Both the position numbers and the translations under genes were made by a program. Source: Arcuatula senhousia (lineage: Eukaryota; Mollusca; Bivalvia; Mytilida; Mytilidae). Taken from it: a stretch of 64,000 bases of DNA. The notes below the pieces were generated by a model. The model did no database searches. It was not told where the DNA came from and saw nothing but the letters and a program-made list of their open reading frames with translations. The DNA is taken from positions 61,143,017 to 61,207,016 of the forward strand of contig OZ020310.1 in the NCBI GenBank assembly GCA_963971305.1, in the 5' to 3' direction. Every line of letters begins with the position of its first letter. Positions within the stretch are counted from its first letter, which is position 1. Positions 43,774 through 54,513 of this stretch are shown here, in pieces.

Positions 43774-44389
43774 TGTGACAGTGGAATCTTTGTCGGACTT
43801 TTAAAAATTCAGATACATATTTTGAACTTTCTAAATTTATATATTATTCTTTTTTAATTAGATTAATATGAATTATTTGAAATTCGTTTAAAGAAAAAAA
43901 AGTGTTTTCTCATGGAAAAGTGTGAAAAGCGTTTTAAAGGATTATCTTACAATATTCTTATATATCAGAAGTGTCACCTTTATTTTTTTTATCTAATTCG
44001 TTAGCTGCTTTTGTTATTTTGTATCCGGTCTCTTTCATATGTAATAAGTCTTTAATCCTCTTTTGTCATTTAGTGCTACTTGTATGTTTATTTTATCTTT
44101 GGTCAAATTCTATTGTAATTTTAGTTTTAATGTGGTAAACTTAAGATTGGAACTTCAGTTGGAATCCGACATCATAACTGTACGGACGTCGTACGTTTTT
44201 CTAGTGAATTGTAATTTATACTTTATTACGGAGAGCCGTCTTTATTGTATTGTTTTATGTGGATTTTCCATATGTATTTAATGAATAATTAATATTTGGA
44301 ACTTTTATTCCGTGTTTTATTTTATTTGAAAAAGTGAGCTAGTTTTCCCCAAACTTTTGTATAACAGACCGGTGAGAACCGCTGTTATA
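43774..44389 (+). repeat. inner element, 5' LTR
   Basis: 616 bases, paired with 45351-45965. Terminal TG...TA rather than the usual CA. The open frame at 44063-44281 is duplicated word for word in the other LTR and is not considered a gene. Confidence 0.92.
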
Positions 44390-44454
44390 TTTTGGTGGAG
44401 AACCCGGGCAATTCGCCAAGTGTAAGCCGAATTGGCGCAAGATCTCCGTGTACT

Positions 44455-45297
44455 ATGGATAACCGTTTCGTCAGATTCAACTGGTGGTGCCCGTCTGGGT
44501 TACGAAAACAAACAACATTTCCCCAAATTTGTAGTTTTGCACCAAAAATAAGTTCAGCGAGATGTTTCCGCTGTGGACAATTTGGACATTTCGTCAAACA
44601 GTGCTCTTCTGTAAACAAGAGACCGAAATCAGAGAAAAAGATTCACAGGGACAATGTAAGAATGTCAGAATTTATTCAGAAAAAAGTATGTGAGAACTTT
44701 CCCTATGCATCTCTAAGTGACCTGGAATTCCGCAAGATGTGCAAGTCAGTAACAAATACACAGTTTATAAAGATAAAGGAATTACAAAATTTAGAGACTC
44801 AAATAAACTTATTAACAGAGACAAACGACAAGATTTCAAAAGACGCTGTGAGACTGGAAAATGTTATAGACAAAGTAAAAGATCAATTTAAGGAAAAACG
44901 AAAATTACTAAACGAACGAATAACCAATTTACAAACTGAAAACAAGCATTTGAAAACCAAACTTCAAAAGACTGTCCGCAAACTTAAAACAGCAAAATCT
45001 GAAATTGATTGGTATTATGATGAAGACAACAAACATGTGGATAAAATTAATGAACTAAACCGTACAATAGAGGGCTTACGCAAGAAGGAAGTCGAATACA
45101 AGGAAGATGTGCAAATATATAGATCTAGATGTAAAGAACTAGAGACTAGAAAGGTAACAAGACCGTGTGAATTCATCAAGGAAATAGAGGAACTAAAAGA
45201 TAAACTACAGCTAGCAGAGCAACGAAACCAAAATCGTCCATCGTCGAAATCGTGGGGACGATACAATGGAATTCGTGGGAGACAAAGAAGATACTAA
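44455..45297 (+). CDS. inner element gag-like protein: zinc knuckle plus long coiled coil
   Basis: The first ATG after the primer-binding site is 44455 (MDNRFVRFNWWCPSGLRKQT), giving 280 residues to the TAA at 45295-45297. A canonical CX2CX4HX4C knuckle (CFRCGQFGHFVKQC) sits near residue 37. A long K/E/L-rich region with heptad character follows (about 110-260, including LQTENKHLKTKLQKTVRKLK), and the end is rich in R, G and Y (GRYNGIRGRQRRY). It parallels the outer element's protein: knuckle, coiled coil, basic R/G/Y tail. No pol follows. The role is inferred as RNA packaging or particle formation; unproven. Confidence 0.88.
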   Translation: MDNRFVRFNWWCPSGLRKQTTFPQICSFAPKISSARCFRCGQFGHFVKQCSSVNKRPKSEKKIHRDNVRMSEFIQKKVCENFPYASLSDLEFRKMCKSVTNTQFIKIKELQNLETQINLLTETNDKISKDAVRLENVIDKVKDQFKEKRKLLNERITNLQTENKHLKTKLQKTVRKLKTAKSEIDWYYDEDNKHVDKINELNRTIEGLRKKEVEYKEDVQIYRSRCKELETRKVTRPCEFIKEIEELKDKLQLAEQRNQNRPSSKSWGRYNGIRGRQRRY

Positions 45298-45350
45298 CAT
45301 CTGTTTATTAAGACTCTGGGGTCAGAGTCTTGTTTGAACCGTGAGGAAAA

Positions 45351-45965
45351 TGTGACAGTGGAATCTTTGTCGGACTTTTAAAAATTCAGATACATATTTT
45401 GAACTTTCTAAATTTATATATTATTCTTTTTTAATTAGATTAATATGAATTATTTGAAATTCGTTTAAAGAAAAAAAAGTGTTTTCTCATGGAAAAGTGT
45501 GAAAAGCGTTTTAAAGGATTATCTTACAATATTCTTATATATCAGAAGTGTCACCTTTATTTTTTTATCTAATTCGTTAGCTGCTTTTGTTATTTTGTAT
45601 CCGGTCTCTTTCATATGTAATAAGTCTTTAATCCTCTTTTGTCATTTAGTGCTACTTGTATGTTTATTTTATCTTTGGTCAAATTCTATTGTAATTTTAG
45701 TTTTAATGTGGTAAACTTAAGATTGGAACTTCAGTTGGAATCCGACATCATAACTGTACGGACGTCGTACGTTTTTCTAGTGAATTGTAATTTATACTTT
45801 ATTACGGAGAGCCGTCTTTATTGTATTGTTTTATGTGGATTTTCCATATGTATTTAATGAATAATTAATATTTGGAACTTTTATTCCGTGTTTTATTTTA
45901 TTTGAAAAAGTGAGCTAGTTTTCCCCAAACTTTTGTATAACAGACCGGTGAGAACCGCTGTTATA
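45351..45965 (+). repeat. inner element, 3' LTR
   Basis: 615 bases, nearly identical to 43774-44389. Followed directly by the target-site duplication GTTG and the resumed outer gag-like frame. Confidence 0.92.
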
Positions 45966-46283
45966 GTTGAATGTTCACCTTGCAAGAAGTGTAAAGAAAA
46001 TGATGAACAAAACAAAAAGGTGCATTGGTATTATATGGAACTTTTAAACCAGAAAGAAGAGCAAGAATCAAAGTTGAACATCGAAAATATGGATTTAAAA
46101 GCTAAACTTGCAAAATGTCAATATGACAATCAAGAAATTCAGAAAAAATGTCTAGAGCTTTCAACGGTACTGGCAGTCAAGTCATCAGTATCAGAATTAC
46201 GAAATGAACTACAGAACAACATCGGTCAAGACAGAAATAGAGGGCAACAAAGGTACCATCGTGGACGCCATCGACATTATTAG
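45966..46283 (+). CDS. outer element gag-like protein, second part
   Basis: Continuation of the frame broken at 43773. It starts within the target-site duplication and runs to a TAG at 46281-46283. It holds a CSPCKKCKEN cysteine cluster, a coiled-coil-like stretch (ENMDLKAKLAKCQYDNQEIQ) and a basic R/G/H/Y tail (GQQRYHRGRHRHY), like the inner element's tail. As it stands the fragment has no start of its own, so the outer gene is disrupted. Confidence 0.82.
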   Translation, partial: VECSPCKKCKENDEQNKKVHWYYMELLNQKEEQESKLNIENMDLKAKLAKCQYDNQEIQKKCLELSTVLAVKSSVSELRNELQNNIGQDRNRGQQRYHRGRHRHY

Positions 46284-46324
46284 TTCGAACGCGAGGTCGC
46301 GTTCTTTTCGAGAGGGAGGAAATA

Positions 46325-47015
46325 TGTGACAGTGGAATCTTTGGACTTTCAAAATTAAATCAAATTTATAGACTTTATAAACTACAGTGAAATTGATTTG
46401 GACTTTATAATTTGCTATGATTTTGTTATAAACTTTATTGAGTATATTGCAATCAATCGAAAAGTCAATTATTTTAATTTTATTATTTACAAATTATTTT
46501 CTCATGAAAAAGTGTGAAAAAGTTTTAAAGGATTATCTTTCAAAATTCTTATTAATCGGAAGTGTCGTTTTTATCATTTATTTAATCCGTTAGTCGCTTT
46601 ATTCTGATTGAGACATTTTAAGTAATTTCTTGTTTCGTATCCGGTCTTGTTCAAACGTAAAAAAGTCTATAATCCTCTTTTGTCAATTTAGTGCTATTTG
46701 TATCTTTAATTAATCTATTGTCAAATTCTAATGTAATCTATGTTTATAATGTTGTAACTGAAGTCTTGTACTTCAGTTGGAGTCAGGCTGTTAAACTGAC
46801 AACACCCAGCTAGTCTAAAATAAAAGTAAAGTCATCCTGAAAATCGTTTTGTTTTGCAAGAAAAAGTGGTTCAGCCAAAGTTGATAATTTTGTTGTACAA
46901 TTGTGTTTCTGGCAAAAGATCCAGGGTTCAGCAACGGAAAAGTTGCAAAAGGAAAAATTGAAGTTGTGCAGTAAATTCATTTAAGTAACAAGGAAGGTTG
47001 AGTTCCTGTGTTACA
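46325..47015 (+). repeat. outer element, 3' LTR
   Basis: 691 bases, same length and apparently same sequence as 42459-43149. Followed by AAAT, the right target-site duplication. Confidence 0.93.
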
Positions 47016-47130
47016 AAATAAACAGATTATATCAATAAAGTCAAGACATAATAATAGTAAAACACATAAAGCCAATAAAAGAACAGATTTCATGCAAGAC
47101 AGTAACATTAACAAAACCATTAAAATATGA

Positions 47131-47345
47131 GGCTTGTTTAGGGTATATTGGGATATGGGATATTCACACAATTTTTTCATGGGATACGGGATATTTGAGG
47201 CAAAACTTACTGGGATATGGGATATTTAAGTCCATTTTATTTACAGGGAAATGGGATACTGGAAAAACACTTTTTGGGATATGGGATATTTCATGAAAAA
47301 TTTAGAGGGATATGGGATATTGGTACCCCCCCCTAAACAAGCCCC
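47131..47345. mobile_element. MITE-like element with GGGATATGGGATATT motifs, copy 2
   Basis: Second copy of the element at 29925-30150, with inverted ends GGCTTGTTTAGGG and CCCTAAACAAGCCCC. Differences are few (single substitutions and a short CCATTATG gain in copy 1), so the family moved fairly recently. Confidence 0.8.
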
Positions 47346-47402
47346 AAATATATGAATGATCCACATAGTTATGACCTATATAGCTAGTTCAAAGAGTAAG
47401 TG

Positions 47403-47572
47403 CTATTTGCAAAAACTGCGTTTATATACATTCCCTCCCCACTTGTCAATGAGACCCTTGAAATGTTCCAAAGGCATCCCCTCCCTGAATTCCTGTGGTA
47501 GATTATTCCATAATTTTGGAGCAGCATACCGAAATGAATGTAGGCCACATCTGATCGTTCTTAAACCCTAGG
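47403..47572 (-). pseudogene. LINE C-terminal fragment
   Basis: The minus strand reads GLHSFRYAAPKLWNNLPQEF then REGMPLEHFKGLIDKWGGNV and a TAG at 47405-47403. SF..AAPKLWN.LP......SL..FK is the typical C-terminal tail of CR1/L2/jockey-type non-LTR reverse transcriptases. The catalytic domain is not next to it. Confidence 0.8.
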
Positions 47573-48239
47573 CTGTTCCACTGTTTTTGTATATCTGAAA
47601 GGGTAAAGATTTGCAGTTAAGGTGTTATTAAACCCGTTAAACATGCTGGTGAATTTTCATTAATGTTCATGGTTACGCGTGGAATAAAATGGTACATATT
47701 TGACCTATTTTTCTAGTCTATGTACGACTTAAACGACACATAGAAACACAAAATAAAGTGTAGCAGCGTCTAGATATAAACATCGCCGATCATTTTCCCT
47801 TCCCGTTTACAAGATTTCTTTTGTTGTTTGTACCACAAATGTATATATGATTTATTCTGATAAAACCAAAGCAGTGCATGGTATACAGAAAAACAAACAT
47901 TTAGCATTGTACAGAAGTTGGAGGCGGTAAAATGTTACGGACTAGTTTGACAAAATAGAAGAGGTAGAAATAAAAATTAGAGAGAATCCAGTTTTTCATT
48001 GACAATTCGAATAAATTTACATAATTTCCTTAATTTTGATAATTGTTTGGTATTCATGATTTTATGAAAGGAAATTGTGTTCCGGTTTATGAATTGATTG
48101 TCAATAAATTTAACTCTGTCTTCTTTAAAACTCGAACAGCAGTAAATCTGGCTAAAGTTATAAAATCTTTATTGCCAAGAATGTTGAAGTACTCTTCAAA
48201 ACATATTCTTTCTTTGAATATTATATAGTTTATAGTTTT
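47573..48239. other. intergenic stretch
   Basis: No gene recognised. The short plus-strand frame at 48043-48228 is antisense to what looks like the decayed 3' part of the LINE relic at 48240-50450. Confidence 0.45.
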
Positions 48240-50028
48240 TGGAGAATTCCTTGAGCATTTGCTATAGTACGATTTTGACAGCCTTATTTGGGTTTTTATC
48301 TATCCAGATATGGGAAAGTCCTGAGAGGCCGAGGATAGCTTGAACTTCTTTTAACCAATCCGTTTGAAACGTTTCATCGGCAGTCTTCGTTAAGAGTAGA
48401 CGTTTGTACATGATGGAACTTAATTTAGAATTTTTATCAAACAGTTTCATCCAAAAAGAGATCATTCTCACCTTGATATCTATTTCAAGAGGGTGCCGTC
48501 CCAAATCTCCACATATGACGCTAGACGGAGTTGTGGTATTTAAAATTTTTAAGTTTTAAAATCATTTTGCAGAATTTTAAATTCACTTTCTCAATAACAT
48601 CGGTGTTTCCATAACCCCAAATTTCGCTTAAATATAGAAGGATAGATTTCGATTACTTATCAAAGGCCCAAGAGACATTTTATTGATAGATTGTGTGAAC
48701 GTCCTTTTCTCAACACTTCATACATAGCATTTATTGCTTTTTTGGCAAGCTGTAGTTTACACTGTTTAAAAGTACCAGACCTTGAAAGTGTAATGCCCAG
48801 GTAGCTAAACGAGTTTACTATTTCAAGTCATTTGTTGTTATATTTTAACGAAATGCTTTTTTTTTACTTTCTTCCTTCAGAGAAAATCATAACTTTGGTT
48901 TTAACAGTATACTTTTAGTTTCCATACATTACAGTAAGCTCGGAATTTCTCCAATGCATTTTTGTAAATCTCGTTCTGACTCCGCAATCAATACTTTGTC
49001 ATCAGCATAAAGAAGCAGTAGAATGCTTTAGGTAGATACCAATGTCTTCAAGATCTTTGCCGACTGTTGTTAATCCTTGTGTTCCTTGTGAAAAGAGTAA
49101 ATCTTCCAGGTCGTTCAGATATAACGAAAAAAGGTAGGGGGAGAGATTTTCCCCTTGTCTGACTCCAGTTTCACACACGAAATAATCTTATGTTTGACCA
49201 TTGTATTTGTATTTGAGGTATGATTTTATATTTCGATACATGTTGTAAATGGTCTGGAACATTTTTCCATTGATATCTTTTGATACCATTATTGTCCATA
49301 AGAGCTTCTGTCAACTTTATCGAACGCTTTTTCAAAGTCTATGAATGCACAAAATAATTTACGTTTCCTAAGACTCAACAATTCTCTTAGTGAATTCAAA
49401 ACATTGGCACAATCTACTGTCGAATACCTTTCTCTAAATCCATGTTGTTTTTTGGGGAGTGGACATCTGAAAATAACCTTGAGAACTCAAGTACTTCAAA
49501 GTCAATGATATTTTCAAGCATATTGACGTTGCTAAGACAATAATCTACGAGGCTTGAACCGCAGCATGTTAACTGTCCCTTTTGGTCACTTTTGGTTCTT
49601 TCATTCATGATAAATAAATTATTTCCCTTACACATTTCGAGAAGCTGTTTTCCGAATAGGTTTTTCTTCTTGTCCATGCTATTTCTTTGTCTCGGTATAT
49701 TCAATTTATCAAGTGCGAATACTTCATGTATATACAGAAAGGGTTTCAATGTCAGTGAATGTATCGGTTTCAGAAATAAATGAATGATCCTCTTCTTCCC
49801 CGGTTCTTGCATTAAAGTTCCCAATCAGAGGTATCTTTTTGTATTTCTCGGCCATTTGCATGTATTCATTTTCGATTTCTTTAAGAGCGTCATTAGATGA
49901 GAAAGCAGTATATTCCGGCGGCACATAAGCAACTCCAAATATCATTGTTCTGTACTTGTATGACTTATATGTTTGTTGACTGATTTATATGCCCAATGAT
50001 GGGCCATATGACTAGGAAATAAAGATAT

Positions 50029-50059
<31 letters not shown>

Positions 50060-50064
50060 TCTAT

Positions 50065-50147
<83 letters not shown>

Positions 50148-50168
50148 TTAATTAATTAATTAATTAAT

Positions 50169-50231
<63 letters not shown>

Positions 50232-50450
50232 TTAAGGCTTCTTTTGGGTGTATAACTTTCGAGATCTTACACCACATAACAAATTCACAGTCTGATTGTT
50301 TGATTTCTATATTGTCTTGAAACGTTGATTTGAATGCTAATGCAATACCCCCAGATTTATTTTTCTTAGATTTGGACCTATTCTGAAGTAGAAAGTTATA
50401 TCCAGGTAAGTTGACTTCATCTATATTGTCTAGTTTTGTTTCTGACCGAT
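48240..50450 (-). pseudogene. decayed LINE: endonuclease plus reverse transcriptase relic, split by a TTTA microsatellite
   Basis: Read on the minus strand from 50450. An apurinic-type endonuclease start (LDNIDEVNLPGYNFLLQN, SKKNKSGGIALAFKSTFQD, CEFVMWCKIS) is interrupted by the microsatellite at 50022-50234 and resumes at 49945 with MIFGVAYVPPEYTAFSSNDA and KKIPLIGNFNARTGEEED. The reverse transcriptase follows in broken frames: CETGVRQGENLSPYLFSLYL near 49170-49110 and a DD-containing remnant near 49000. A C-terminal piece (MGRHPLEIDIKVRMISFWMK) is at 48504-48262. Many frameshifts and stops; inactive. Confidence 0.85.
50022..50234. repeat. (TTTA)n microsatellite inside the LINE relic
   Basis: About 213 bases of TTTA repeats with a single TCTA near 50060 and a short block of TTAA-type units (50147-50168). 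It falls inside the endonuclease region of the LINE. Confidence 0.97.
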
Positions 50451-51568
50451 TTTAGTATTTCCGCCGAAGTATGCGAAGACGGATAGGGCTTGGATCATTC
50501 GAGTTGTAATTTTCATTTCAAAGGCCAAAACCATGAAAAAACGTTATTTTAAGGGCTGTTACGCCTAAAAAGGGTCATCTGACAACTATCACACAGTATT
50601 TCCGATCCTCATCTTGTAACGACGTTTCATTTTTTCCGATTTTCGCCATCTTGAAACGTTATGTTCCATTTTGACGTTGCCTTTAATCACACCAGTAATG
50701 AAATTACTTAGCACGTGGAGGCCAAATGACAGGGAATTATTGATATTTGGCGATATGTGAACTGAAAACGCAAAGAAAATGCCCGGCAAAACGGATCAAG
50801 TATACAAGTACAAAATACTAAAAGTTTATGCAAAAAATATTTATCTAGACGCTGCTACGCCTTATTAAAGTTAGGCTTCAGATAGAAAAAGACGTAAAAC
50901 ATCAGTCATTTTTTCCGAAGTGTAAAGATGAACCAAGTTTGTATGGCTAGTGATCTTAAGCGCCTGATTGTCAATTGTGGCAAATTAGATCTATTATGTG
51001 TATAGATAATAATTGTATATGTTGATATTAAATCTTTATAAATAAAACGTAGAACTCTTTTAAAAAAAATTCTTGTATATATTAAATGTTTTAAGTGCTT
51101 GATTCACCACTAAAATGCCATACTAGTGGATAGGAATTAAAATTAGATAGAATAAAAGATGGTCAATCTGCCTAGCCTATACAGATGATTTCCAATCCTT
51201 TTTAATTCATTAGGCTGCTGAGATACTTTTAGGAATTTTTTGAAACATGAAATTTGTTTTGACGGAAATCAAAATTAACTCCTAGAGGTTCTTCATCACA
51301 TTTAATAATATTAACATTTATCATACATTTAGCTTTGATACCTTTAAATTTGTCCGTATGTAACAGCCGTAAATTTACAAGCCATATCTTGACAAGGGAC
51401 TTTTTTTGCCATATCAAGCCCTCGCGTTCACAAAAGTGGGCAAATATGACCATATCAAGACCTCGCGTGCACAAAAGTGGGCAAATATGCCATATCAAGG
51501 TCTGGAGCCTAACTTTGAAATTTGACGTCACACTTATATTTATATCGTCTGAAAATGTATGATAAAAA
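50451..51568. other. intergenic stretch with a short duplicated segment
   Basis: Mostly unrecognised. Near 51405-51500, CATATCAAG(C/A)CCTCGCGT and CACAAAAGTGGGCAAATATG occur twice in tandem (period about 60). No gene supported. Confidence 0.5.
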
Positions 51569-51636
51569 GATTATGACACAGGGTTTTCCATATCAGGTCC
51601 CATGGGATTTGATATGGAAAACCCTGTGTAATAATC
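51569..51636. repeat. short perfect hairpin
   Basis: ACACAGGGTTTTCCATATCA (51576-51595) and its exact reverse complement TGATATGGAAAACCCTGTGT (51610-51629) flank a 14-base loop; pairing extends with one unpaired base to GATTAT / ATAATC. Function unknown; possibly a MITE core. Confidence 0.85.
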
Positions 51637-51719
51637 TATATATCTTTTTCAAGGGTCTGCTTTCCAATGGATATGGCGCGGAACTTACCTGGATTAGCCT
51701 GCATTAGATTGTTACAAAA

Positions 51720-52070
51720 CCAGTTAATAAGTAATTTGTCTCCAGTGTCAGGTGTTTTAACAAGATGTTCAATATTATCACCTTAGAAAGACAAGGGGTT
51801 ATCGTCAAATACAAAGAACTCTTTTAAATATGGTTAAAAATATCGTTGATAGAAATATTAAAAGCAGAAGGCCCAAATGGATCCCTGTGGAACACCTTTA
51901 TGTTACTTTAGGTTGATATAATTTTAACATATTGTTTGCTATTATCAGAAATTTATAGTGCACTGTCAGAAACACCATATGATTTAATTTCTAACAGTAA
52001 AAGATTATGTGGCAAACAGTCAAAAGCTTTTGATAAATCCATCAAAATGGCAGCAGTTAACTTATTATAA

Positions 52071-52073
<3 letters not shown>
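51720..52073 (-). pseudogene. reverse transcriptase fragment of a jockey/CR1-like LINE
   Basis: The minus strand encodes KLTAAILMDLSKAFDCLPHN then LLLLEIKSYGVSDSAL, the palm block with the first catalytic aspartate (LSKAFD). Farther on (about 51900-51880) comes GVPQGS, the next conserved block, in a broken frame. The piece ends abruptly at a run of 52 A on the plus strand. Confidence 0.85.

Positions 52074-52125
<52 letters not shown>
52074..52125 (+). repeat. poly-A run of 52 bases
   Basis: Uninterrupted A run on the plus strand bordering the LINE fragment at 51720-52073. The fragment reads on the opposite strand, so this is not its own tail. It could be the tail of another inserted copy or an expanded homopolymer. 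Confidence 0.95.
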
Positions 52126-52126
<1 letters not shown>

Positions 52127-53561
52127 AAATAAAGCGATTTTATGCCCCAAAAATAACTACTTCCTGTTTGACGAACAAACATAGATACGCAGGCGACATA
52201 TGCCTTCCGGGAAAGGCTCCATCTAGTTAATTTTTATAATGCTTAGATGATTTTGATCTGCATCTACAGAGTTTTAACCAATAGCTACAATGATGAACAA
52301 ATCATTAAATACATAAACATCTATTTCAGTTTGGTCTGATAACTAATACTCATACGCTACTAACCTTATATTCATTTATCAAAAGTATACTAGAATTAAT
52401 AACTTGGAAGATGGAGGGGAGCAATTCACTGTGTGCGAAGCGAGGTGTGGAATCTTTAGAGTTTTTTGTAAGTGGGGAAATAAAGTTTATGGGGGGGGGG
52501 GCGTAGGCCCGCTATGCCTTATCCTTTATCCGACACTGCCTTATCCTTTATCCGACACTGGTAATACATGAATGAATCACCTTTTTTTTCTATGCACATA
52601 GTCCATGAATTACAAATTACATATCAAAGTGGCATAGACAAGAGAGCCAACTATACGGTAATGTGTAAAGAGAGGAATCATAACACGAAAAGTTAAAAAC
52701 TGTTCACATATCCGCACCAGTCGGTCTGCTGATCAATATAATGATTTTACGGGCCTAAAACTAACTATAAACTGCTCGAAAAGCAAATGACATGAAGACC
52801 ATCAGAACTATATAAGTGCGTGGATTATAAGTAACCAAGACAAACTGTGATATTTTAATCAATGAGTGAAAGTGTGTATTGTGACTTTTATGACATTTTA
52901 GATTTTAAAGCTGTACTGTTGTACATGAATTTTATATGAACAATACTTGTGCCATAATGCCTGATCGTCAGTGATAAGCTTTTAATTTTTAGTATAGACA
53001 CTATCTTATTGTGAGCTTTTTAATATCTGGTGATAATCATTAAGATACCGAATGACTTTTAAGATATTGTTTTTCTTAGATCCGTTAGAATTTAAAAAAA
53101 AACGGGATAAGTTTTAAATTTTAGCCTTTTATCTGATTTTACAACACAAAGCATATGTCCGTGTAAATATGCCCGATATACTAGCCAAACGGTTATAAGG
53201 TGTACAAAGGGAAATGATGATCAACTAAATGCATGAACTACAACTACAATTATTTATTCTGAGATACAAATATGGATAGGACAGTGTAAATAAATTCAAT
53301 AATTTAAGTGGTGATGGGTTTTGTTCTACACGTCTAATCGTGGTTGTCCAATCAAGGATGTAAAGATACAGAAAGAAAGAAAGAAAGGTAACTCAAAAGC
53401 CTAGTGCACTAAAATGTTAATAATTTGATAACGTAATTATTCGTTAATTACTTTATTGATGAAATTACACCCGTAAGGGTCAAATCAACATACATGATTG
53501 TAGATATTCAGAACAATATATAGAATACAAAACAATACAACATATCATACAATAGCGTAAC
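52126..53561. other. intergenic stretch
   Basis: A G run (52491-52501) is followed by two copies of CCTTATCCTTTATCCGACAC, probably part of a G/C-tract element. The rest is AT-rich with no recognised gene. Confidence 0.5.
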
Positions 53562-53739
53562 ATAATGAAATTTAAGTACGTTATACTTAAATTTGGTTAT
53601 CGCGGTAAGTACCTTTTGTTAATGGTTGTTAGTTTATAGAAATTACGTCGTTGCAATTGTTACGTCACAATGTCAAGGACGTCATTACTTCATTGATTTT
53701 CTTGAAGACAAGACGTAAAAGTGGTTGCAATACAATTTT
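53562..53739 (+). repeat. module A, copy 1
   Basis: 178-base module repeated at 55097-55274 with no difference noticed. It opens with a hairpin (AAATTTAAGTA, short loop, TACTTAAATTT), followed by GGTTATCGCGGTAAGTACC and several ACGT-rich phrases (TTACGTCGTTGC, TTACGTCACAATG, GACGTCATTAC). Confidence 0.92.
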
Positions 53740-54513
53740 ATTTCGTGACGCCGCAGGACATCTACGGCACAGGACGACGCAATACGACGGATGGTGTCAA
53801 TTAATGCAACCCATAAAAGTCGTTTCTGCAACACGTTGCAATGCAGGCGACATAATTACATACTACATACATGAGGGTCGGTAGGGTCTTTTACGAGATA
53901 GCTGGAAAGGTTTATTTATACACGGGGAATTCGGAATTTTACCCACAAAACTTGGGGAATTCGGGATGATTTTTTTTCTACGTTTTTCTGCTCTAGACTA
54001 TTAATTTACCGGGAGCGCGTGTTTTAGTATTTTTGTTTTTCTTTCTTTCTCGATTGCATTTTTTTTTTACAAACTTCGCTTACATGTACACATGCGGAAA
54101 GTATTGGTCACAATTAAAACAAGACATATTGTATATATAGAAACTGATGAATAAAGTTCGGAAGATGAATATACAAGTATAAAAGCTTTATTTATAGAGG
54201 ATAAAGTCTGGTCCGTTGGATAATGTTTTGTTGATAAAAACTAGTAATTTTAGTTACGAAATAATGAAGGGGTTTCTGATATCAACTATCAATTTTTCGG
54301 TATTAAACTAAGAATTGTATTGTAATAACATTTCTATTAGATTGATACCATTATACAATGCCATATAACTGATTATTAGTTAAGTTTTCATGTAAAAAGG
54401 CATGTTATTATATAAGTAAAGGGGGTCTTTCAGCTGGGCCTCAGCCGCGAAGCAGCTGCATTCCGCACTTACTTAAGTGGCGGTTGACAGTGAATCACTG
54501 TCAATTTGGCATA
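53740..54513. other. unique segment between module A and module B
   Basis: Non-coding. ACG-rich at first (about 53740-53880), then a short sequence with GGGGAATTCGG(A/G)AT phrases at 53920-53970 resembling the MITE motif families. Near 54430, AGCTGGGCCTCAGC is the near reverse complement of GCTGAGGCCCAAT at the end of module B (about 54940). Confidence 0.6.

Larger units (their letters stand above)
43774..45965 (+). mobile_element. inner LTR retroelement, gag-like gene only
   Basis: LTRs of 616 and 615 bases (43774-44389 and 45351-45965) begin TGTGACAGTGG and end GCTGTTATA. They differ by one T in a T-run near 43987; I saw no other difference. GTTG flanks both ends (43770-43773 and 45966-45969) as target-site duplication. 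TTTTGGTGGAGAACCCGGGC follows the 5' LTR as a candidate primer-binding site, and GTGAGGAAAA precedes the 3' LTR. It is inserted inside the gag-like gene of the outer element, in the same orientation. No pol genes. Confidence 0.93.
42459..47015 (+). mobile_element. outer LTR retroelement, gag-like gene only, interrupted by a second LTR element
   Basis: Two 691-base LTRs (42459-43149 and 46325-47015) begin TGTGACAGTGG, end GTGTTACA and look identical on reading, so the insertion is recent. AAAT flanks both sides as target-site duplication. After the 5' LTR comes TTTTGGCGGAGTAACCCG, a candidate primer-binding site; before the 3' LTR is a purine tract (GAGAGGGAGGAAATA). The internal part, without the nested element, is only about 1 kb and has no protease, reverse transcriptase or integrase. 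It must rely on enzymes from another element. Confidence 0.92.

Noticed and set aside
44063..44281. 72-codon open frame, repeated exactly at 45639-45857
   Set aside because: Lies inside the two LTRs of the inner element; duplicated because LTRs are duplicated, no protein features.
52009..52230. Lysine-rich open frame on the plus strand
   Set aside because: Its lysines are the 52-base A run; flanks do not form a recognisable protein.
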